Shown in pieces: positions 34,321 to 39,390 of a stretch of 39,390 nucleotides of DNA. The DNA lies in NCBI GenBank assembly GCA_012518615.1, contig JAAYRU010000015.1, positions 1 through 39,390 of the forward strand, in the 5' to 3' direction. Source of the DNA: Christensenellaceae bacterium. GTDB lineage: Bacteria > Bacillota > Clostridia > Christensenellales > Aristaeellaceae. The notes beneath the pieces were generated by a model. It saw only the letters and a program-made list of their open reading frames with translations. It was not told the origin of the DNA and did no database searches. How positions within the stretch are numbered: the first letter of the stretch is position 1; the number at the start of each line of letters is the position of its first letter. The position numbers were made by a program, and so were the translations under genes.

Positions 34321-36116
34321 TCCCCTATAACTGCCCTAATACGGCGCACGCCTGCGGAGGAGCTTTCCTCTTTTTTAATTTTAAAGCTGCCTATTTCGCC
34401 GGTGTTTTCAACATGGGGTCCGCCGCATACCTCAACGCTGAAGCCTTCTATTGTATACACCTTTACCTTATCGCCGTACCTATCTTCAAATAGACCTATT
34501 GCGCCTTTTTCCCTTGCTTCATCTAGCGTCATCTCTTCGCTTGTAATGGGGGCGTCTGCCTCAATAGCTTCATTTACAAGCCTTTCAACTTCGGCAAGCT
34601 CTTCTTTGCTTACTTTCCTGCCGAAAGAAAAGTCAAACCTGAGCCTTTCAGCGGTTATGTTGGAACCCCTCTGCATAACCTCATCGCCAAGCACCTTGCG
34701 AAGCGCCGCCTGTAACAGGTGCGTTGCGGTGTGCAGCTTGGTAGTCTGCTCGGAGTTATCCGCAAGCCCGCCCTTAAAGCGCTGCTGCGCGCCCTGTTGG
34801 CTTTTCTGCTGGTGCTCTTTAAAGCGGAGTTCAAAATCGGCTAAATCGACATCTAGCCCATTTTCATTTGCCATTTCAACAGTCATCTCTATGGGGAAAC
34901 CGTATGTATCGTACAGCCTGAAAGCGTCCTCGCCGGGTATTGTTTTTGCGTCTTCCGGAAGTTTACTTAGCGCCCTTTCAAACATACGGTTGCCTTGCCT
35001 AAGTGTGCGCTGGAAGCGTTCTTCCTCAAGCACAAGTTGCTCAAGCACAAAAGCGCTGTTGCGGGTAAGCTCTGGATATGCGCCGCTGTATTCCTCTATT
35101 ACTACCTGCGAAAGCTCCTTAGTGAAGCCTTCTTCCATGCCAAGCTGCATACCAAAGCGCACTGCTCTGCGTATTAGGCGGCGCAGTACATAGCCTTGGT
35201 CTACATTAGAGGGGCTAACGCCCATATCATCGCCCAGTATAAATGTGGCGGTGCGCATATGGTCTGCGATTATTCTGAATGCTCTGCGGCTGCTTTCATC
35301 GGCAGTGGAATAATCCATACCGGAAAGCTCCTCAATTTTTTGTATTATAGGCGCAAACAGCTCTGTTTCGTACACGCTGTCATGCCCATTCATTACACAG
35401 AGAACGCGCTCAAGCCCCATGCCCGTATCTACATTGCTATGCTCCAAAGGTTCATATTTGCCTTCGGCAGTTTTATTGTACTGCATGAATACATCGTTCC
35501 ATATTTCAAGGTACCTTCCGCATGAACATGCGGGGGAGCAGTTTTCGCCGCAAGGCTCCTTATCTGTAATATAGAACATCTCCGTATCAGGGCCGCAGGG
35601 ACCAGTAAGGCCTGCGGGGCCCCACCAGTTTTCCGCCTTGCCTAGGAAGAAAATACGCTCCCTTGGCATACCGCAGCTCGCCCAAATATCCGCGCTTTCG
35701 TCATCGCGGGGAGCGTTTTCATCGCCCTCAAACACGCTAACGGCAAGCCTTTCAACGGGGATACCAAGGTATTTTTCGCTGGTTAAAAATTCCCAGCTCC
35801 AAGGTATCATCTCTTTTTTAAAATAATCACCTAGAGACCAGTTGCCGAGCATCTCAAAGAATGTAAGGTGGCTTTCATTGCCAACGGAATCTATATCACC
35901 TGTGCGTATGCTCTTTTGCACATTGGTAAGCCTTTTGCCCGCAGGGTGGGGCTGTCCCATAAGGTATGGTACCAAGGGATGCATACCTGCAGTTGTAAAT
36001 AGAACTGTGGGGTCATTTTCGGGTATTACGGAGCCTGAAGGTATAATAGCATGATCTCTCTCCTTAAAGAAGTTAAGGAACATATCCCTCATGCCCTGTG
36101 CTGTAAGTTTTTTCAT
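34317..36116 (-). CDS. alaS: Compact alanyl-tRNA synthetase lacking the C-Ala domain
   Basis: Class II synthetase of the AlaRS family, 599 residues against the usual ~870-880. The N-terminal catalytic core is complete in outline (TTAGMHPLVPYLMG, KSIRTGDIDSVGN, LGNWSLGDYFKKE, and the GMGLERVL motif 3). The tRNA-recognition middle and the editing domain follow, with the editing zinc ligands H462/H466 and C564-GGP-H568. The chain stops right after the editing domain, so the oligomerising C-Ala/DHHA1 region is missing. The end is not an obvious frameshift: the stop overlaps the next gene's start by 4 nt. The CGGPHV motif replaces the common CGGTHV. It may be a second, specialised AlaRS beside a full-length one elsewhere, or the sole enzyme. 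Confidence 0.88.
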   Translation of the reverse strand: MKKLTAQGMRDMFLNFFKERDHAIIPSGSVIPENDPTVLFTTAGMHPLVPYLMGQPHPAGKRLTNVQKSIRTGDIDSVGNESHLTFFEMLGNWSLGDYFKKEMIPWSWEFLTSEKYLGIPVERLAVSVFEGDENAPRDDESADIWASCGMPRERIFFLGKAENWWGPAGLTGPCGPDTEMFYITDKEPCGENCSPACSCGRYLEIWNDVFMQYNKTAEGKYEPLEHSNVDTGMGLERVLCVMNGHDSVYETELFAPIIQKIEELSGMDYSTADESSRRAFRIIADHMRTATFILGDDMGVSPSNVDQGYVLRRLIRRAVRFGMQLGMEEGFTKELSQVVIEEYSGAYPELTRNSAFVLEQLVLEEERFQRTLRQGNRMFERALSKLPEDAKTIPGEDAFRLYDTYGFPIEMTVEMANENGLDVDLADFELRFKEHQQKSQQGAQQRFKGGLADNSEQTTKLHTATHLLQAALRKVLGDEVMQRGSNITAERLRFDFSFGRKVSKEELAEVERLVNEAIEADAPITSEEMTLDEAREKGAIGLFEDRYGDKVKVYTIEGFSVEVCGGPHVENTGEIGSFKIKKEESSSAGVRRIRAVIGE

Positions 36117-36124
36117 ATCTACTC

Positions 36125-37117
36125 CTATGCTAAGTCTACAAATTCGAGCAACACTTTAAGTGCGCCTTCCATATCTCTCATGTCTATTGTTTCGCAGGGG
36201 CTGTGCACGTAGCGGCAGGGTATTGAAATTACGCCCGTGGGTACGCCGCTTCTTGTATTCTGTATCGCCGCACCATCCGTGCCGCCGTATGGCAGTACTT
36301 CCCTTTGCATTTCAACATGCGCAGCTTCGGCAGCTTCAAATATCTTTTCCCTAACCGGCATTGAGGATATAAGTGACCTATCCTTTATCTTGTTAGCAGG
36401 ACCTGCGCCAAGCTTTAATTGCGGCAACTTAACTTCGGGAGTGTCGCCAGCGCCGGTTACGTCTATAGCAAGACCTATGTCCGGGTCTATACCGTACGCG
36501 GCAACTGTCGCGCCACGGAGCCCCACCTCTTCCTGAGTTGAGAACACGCCAACTATTGTGTTCTTTTGGTTTTCCGCGGTTAAAAGCAACTCTACAAGCA
36601 GCGCACAGGCAGACCTGTTATCCATAGCAGGTCCGCAAACCTTGTCCTTACCTATGGTGAATACATCCGGCACATACACGCACATATCGCCAAGCTGCAC
36701 CATGCTCTCGGCTTCTTCTTTATTTTCTGCGCCTATGTCTATAAAGAAATCATTTATAGTAGGCTTGCCGTCTTTGACTGGCTGTTGGTATAGCACGCCG
36801 TCGACGCTGTTTTCAAATATTACATGGCGGCCGTGACACATATTGAGGTTGATACCGCCAACGGGCTGCACCCTTAAATAGCCCTCGTCCTCTATGGCGA
36901 CTACTATATAGCCTATCTGGTCCATATGGGCGCTTATCATTATGCGCTTCGCGTCGTCATCGGTGCCGTATTTTTCTACTATTATATTGCCAAGGGCGTC
37001 CTGCCTAAGGCTATCCACATGGCCGGCAAGCAGGGTTTTTATAGTGTTTGCTACATTCTTTTCGCTGCCGGAAGGCCCAAAAGAAGAAAGCAGGGTTTTC
37101 AATGTATTGCGTAGCAT
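36125..37117 (-). CDS. M42 family metallo-aminopeptidase, copy 3
   Basis: Dinuclear-metal aminopeptidase of peptidase family M42 (TET/FrvX/YsdC/glutamyl aminopeptidase group), 330 residues, normally a cytosolic tetrahedral dodecamer that degrades peptides. Metal ligands are visible in SAHMDQIG (His and Asp), AMDNRSA (bridging Asp), STQEEVG (catalytic and metal Glu), AIDVTGAGD and the late CRYVHSP histidine. The family site is therefore intact. It ends 8 nt before the alaS start and begins 10 nt after the preceding paralogue. N-terminal specificity (acidic, hydrophobic or basic) cannot be assigned. Confidence 0.93.
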   Translation of the reverse strand: MLRNTLKTLLSSFGPSGSEKNVANTIKTLLAGHVDSLRQDALGNIIVEKYGTDDDAKRIMISAHMDQIGYIVVAIEDEGYLRVQPVGGINLNMCHGRHVIFENSVDGVLYQQPVKDGKPTINDFFIDIGAENKEEAESMVQLGDMCVYVPDVFTIGKDKVCGPAMDNRSACALLVELLLTAENQKNTIVGVFSTQEEVGLRGATVAAYGIDPDIGLAIDVTGAGDTPEVKLPQLKLGAGPANKIKDRSLISSMPVREKIFEAAEAAHVEMQREVLPYGGTDGAAIQNTRSGVPTGVISIPCRYVHSPCETIDMRDMEGALKVLLEFVDLA

Positions 37118-37127
37118 TTCTATCCTC

Positions 37128-38135
37128 CTATTTGTATTGCTTCAGAAAAGCGGAACATAATTCATATTGAGCGTCTACATCGCTTTTTTTGCACATGCTA
37201 GATGGCGAGTGTATGTACCTGCACGGCACAGACAGCACTACGGTGCGGCAACCTTCCCTAGTTCTTTGGAAGGCGGCGGCATCGTTCCCGCCGGTTACCG
37301 AGCGCTTAACCTGCGCTTTTATATTGTTTTCGCTTGCGATTGAAAGCATTGCGTGGTACAGCTCTTTATCTGCTATACTGGATAAATCCATAAAGCTTAC
37401 TGCTACACCTTCTCCCGCGGTACATACATGGAAGCGCCTTTCTACATCGCCAAGGTCATTGCAGGCGGTGCCTTCAAGTATTATGGCTATATCCGCATCT
37501 ATCGCGTACGCCGCGCCTACAGAGCCGCGGAGCCCTACTTCCTCTTGAACGGTAAATGCGAAGCTTACATCGCAGGGGTAGCTGCCCTTGAGCAACCTAA
37601 GCAGGTTGTAGCAGCCAACTCTATCATCAAGCGCCTTTGCCAGTATAAAACCATCGCCCATCTCTTCGTATGGGGATATAAATGAAGCGTAGCACGCCAG
37701 CGGCGCAAGTTTCTCCGCCTCCGCCTTATCCTTTGCGCCTATATCTATATAGAGGGAGCTATAATCCAGCAGCTTTTCCCTATCCGCCTCGGACTGCAGG
37801 TGTATAGCCTTCGCGCCTATTATGCCCTCTGTTGTGCCGTTTACAAGCACCCATTTGCTAACTATAACCCTTGGGTCTATGCCGCCTATGGGGCTGAACC
37901 TTAGCATACCGTCCTCAGTGTAGCCGCGGATAATAAAGCCTATTTCGTCCATATGCGCAGCTAAAGCAACATGGGGTGCGTCCGGGTTTGCGCCTTTTTT
38001 ATGGCAGATAACATTGCCCATGCGGTCTATTTTAACATCGTCACAATATTCTTTTGCTTTTTCAAATATGGCTTTTCGTATATCGCCCTCGTCGCCTGAT
38101 GGGGCGTTTATTTCGCAGAGAGTTTTCAGGTCCAT
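37128..38135 (-). CDS. M42 family metallo-aminopeptidase, copy 2
   Basis: Second of three tandem M42 enzymes, 335 residues. The conserved metal and catalytic residues appear in AAHMDEIGF, ALDDRVG, TVQEEVGLRG, ILEGTACND and CRYIHSP. Compared with copy 3 it has a Cys-rich middle and a different substrate-side segment after the EE motif, consistent with different residue preference. It overlaps the upstream paralogue by 10 nt and is followed after 10 nt by copy 3. Mixed-subunit TET complexes are known in archaea, so hetero-oligomers with its neighbours are possible. Confidence 0.93.
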   Translation of the reverse strand: MDLKTLCEINAPSGDEGDIRKAIFEKAKEYCDDVKIDRMGNVICHKKGANPDAPHVALAAHMDEIGFIIRGYTEDGMLRFSPIGGIDPRVIVSKWVLVNGTTEGIIGAKAIHLQSEADREKLLDYSSLYIDIGAKDKAEAEKLAPLACYASFISPYEEMGDGFILAKALDDRVGCYNLLRLLKGSYPCDVSFAFTVQEEVGLRGSVGAAYAIDADIAIILEGTACNDLGDVERRFHVCTAGEGVAVSFMDLSSIADKELYHAMLSIASENNIKAQVKRSVTGGNDAAAFQRTREGCRTVVLSVPCRYIHSPSSMCKKSDVDAQYELCSAFLKQYK

Positions 38136-39166
38136 AGTTCATCCTCCCAGCTTGAATTGATTTTTTGCGCGAAGCAGGCAAGCAGCCTTGCGGCTTCGTC
38201 TATAACATGCGTATCTATAAGCTCAACGCTTGTGTGCATGTATTTAAGCGGCAGCTCAAGCAGTATAGTGGGTATGCCACTTTTTGCAATTTCAATTGCG
38301 TCAGCATCGGTAAATGTGCCGCGTGATACTACGCCTGTCTGCACCTTTATATTTTGCTCCTCCGCAACTTCCATAAGCTTGCGCCTTAAAACGGGCTGCA
38401 GATAAGGCCCCGCGCTTGCAACAACCGCAGTTAAATCATGGGTGCGGGTAGGGTCCGCATCGGGGGTAGTTGCGTGGCACACGTCAAGCACAACCGCATA
38501 ATCCGGGAATATCTGATAGCCAGTCTGCCTTGCGCCCAAAGCGCCTATCTCTTCCTGGCAGGTAGCCACGAAATATATATCCGCATCATGGCGCATATCC
38601 TGCAACAGTTGCATGGCGCGGTAGATTATGGCAACGCAGGCTCTGTCATCGCAGGTTTTTACGGCTATGCGATTGTTAAGCAGCTCAGTAAAGCGCCACT
38701 CAAGCTGAACCTCATCGCCAACTTTAACAAGCTCTTTCACCTTGGAGGCATCCACGCCTAAATCTATATGCAGCTCCTCCATGCTGTAGTTTTTGCTTCT
38801 CTCTTCCTTAGTTGAAAGATGCGGCGCCTTTGCGCCAATTACGCCAGTTAGCCTGCCGTTTTCCGCCAGCACGCTAGCTCGCATAGAAGGCAGAATCCTA
38901 GGGTCTACCCCTCCAACGCCTACCATGCGCAGACTGCCGTCATCCTCTATACGTGAAACCATAAGGCCTATTTCGTCTAAATGCGCCGCGAACACAACGC
39001 TTGGTCCCTTGCCTTTTTTACGGGCTATTACGCTGTTTGTCGAGGTGATTAACACTTCATCCGTAAGCGGTTCCCATTTATCCCTTATATATTCGGCAAC
39101 CTTGCGCTCATTGCCCGATAAGCCCGGTATTGCCGTAACTTCTTTTAAGAACTCCTTAGGCTGCAT
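38126..39166 (-). CDS. M42 family metallo-aminopeptidase, copy 1
   Basis: First gene of the leftward six-gene operon, 346 residues. The M42 residues are in AAHLDEIGL, KTCDDRACV, TCQEEIGALG, VLDVCHATTPD and LKYMHTS. It is the most divergent of the three copies (EEIGALGAR rather than EEVGLRGA). The ATG is preceded by GAAAGGAAGG and, about 33 nt upstream of that ATG, a predicted transcription start. It overlaps copy 2 by 10 nt. Cytosolic peptide degradation is the likely role. Confidence 0.92.
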   Translation of the reverse strand: MQPKEFLKEVTAIPGLSGNERKVAEYIRDKWEPLTDEVLITSTNSVIARKKGKGPSVVFAAHLDEIGLMVSRIEDDGSLRMVGVGGVDPRILPSMRASVLAENGRLTGVIGAKAPHLSTKEERSKNYSMEELHIDLGVDASKVKELVKVGDEVQLEWRFTELLNNRIAVKTCDDRACVAIIYRAMQLLQDMRHDADIYFVATCQEEIGALGARQTGYQIFPDYAVVLDVCHATTPDADPTRTHDLTAVVASAGPYLQPVLRRKLMEVAEEQNIKVQTGVVSRGTFTDADAIEIAKSGIPTILLELPLKYMHTSVELIDTHVIDEAARLLACFAQKINSSWEDELWT

Positions 39167-39205
39167 ACAACCTTCCTTTCTGCAAGTATATTAACAACAT
39201 TGAAG

Positions 39206-39234
39206 AGTATACCACTTGTTTATAAACATTTCAA
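39206..39234 (-). promoter_or_regulatory. Promoter of the M42-alaS-GNAT-rqcH operon
   Basis: TTGAAA (39234-39229) and TATACT (39211-39206), 17 bp apart, close upstream of the first M42 gene. No other convincing promoter is seen within the tightly packed operon. Confidence 0.7.
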
Positions 39235-39262
39235 TCGCTTTTGGGGTATGGTAATACTATGT

Positions 39263-39390
39263 TTGTAGGGAAGTCAAACATTTGTGACACAGACCCCTTG
39301 GGTAATAGTGTTGCTTAAAAGCTGTTGACTGATATTTATTTTCTCTGATGTTTTAGTCAAGGTCTTTAGAGCGTAGCGTACCTTGATGAA
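39263..39390 (-). repeat. Right copy of ~128-bp inverted repeat at window ends
   Basis: Reverse complement of 22-149 with three mismatches. Homology begins at 39263, 29 bp outside the -35 box of the M42 operon promoter, and runs to the window edge. Same element as at the left end, pointing outward in both cases. Confidence 0.85.

Noticed and set aside
34300-34330. Frameshift explaining the short AlaRS
   Set aside because: Downstream DNA encodes an intact acetyltransferase in a coupled ATGA-type overlap, with no trace of a C-Ala domain in any frame.
34303-35193. 296-codon ORF antisense to alaS
   Set aside because: Ser-rich shadow of a conserved synthetase coding strand; no ribosome site or recognisable domain.
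1-39390. tRNA, rRNA or CRISPR arrays
   Set aside because: No cloverleaf with a TTCGAAT-type arm, no rRNA core sequence and no short regularly spaced repeats were found in the intergenic regions.

Overview
The window looks like a chromosomal segment of a low-to-mid G+C Bacillota, probably an uncultured gut-type Clostridia. Evidence is a T-box leader on ileS, RNase Y, an RqcH/NFACT protein, Ktr-type potassium uptake, a two-subunit iron-sulfur serine dehydratase, a Cna-B/pilin-type surface protein with a sortase signal, and heavy use of AUA for Ile. No tRNA, rRNA, CRISPR array or complete transposase was seen. Both window ends carry the same ~128-bp sequence in inverted orientation (3 mismatches), so the segment is bounded by a dispersed repeat, perhaps an insertion-sequence end.

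Left part (1-8730): ktrB-ktrA (K+ uptake), sdaAB-sdaAA (L-serine to pyruvate) and a GH4 alpha-galactosidase-like enzyme run rightward to a bidirectional terminator. Facing them is ileS under an Ile T-box. Next (8888-15220) is a leftward six-gene unit: a branched-chain-amino-acid-type ABC importer (binding protein, two permeases, two ATPases) ending in an amidohydrolase. Its base and codon use look different from the neighbours.

Middle (15458-19146): metN-metI-metQ-metQ, a D/L-methionine importer with two binding proteins. Its leader is the most striking regulatory element: a near-consensus promoter, a 25-codon leader peptide with six internal Met codons clustered near its start, mutually exclusive RNA helices and an intrinsic terminator ending 13 nt before metN. 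This is a textbook ribosome-mediated attenuator sensing methionine, where Bacillota normally use an S-box or T-box. After it lies a gene-poor, repeat-bearing stretch (19147-20219) with a candidate orphan structured RNA, an SGNH hydrolase, and a class II Fic protein under an apparent operator.

Right part: RNase Y, a 2468-residue cell-wall-anchored adhesin, then a tightly packed leftward six-gene operon (39166 to 31883): three M42 aminopeptidases, a 599-residue alanyl-tRNA synthetase lacking the C-Ala domain, a GNAT acetyltransferase and RqcH. RqcH uses Ala-tRNA to tail stalled nascent chains, so an AlaRS and peptidases in the same operon suggest a dedicated alanine-tailing/ribosome-quality-control module. 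That operon and the methionine attenuator are the two items most worth following up.
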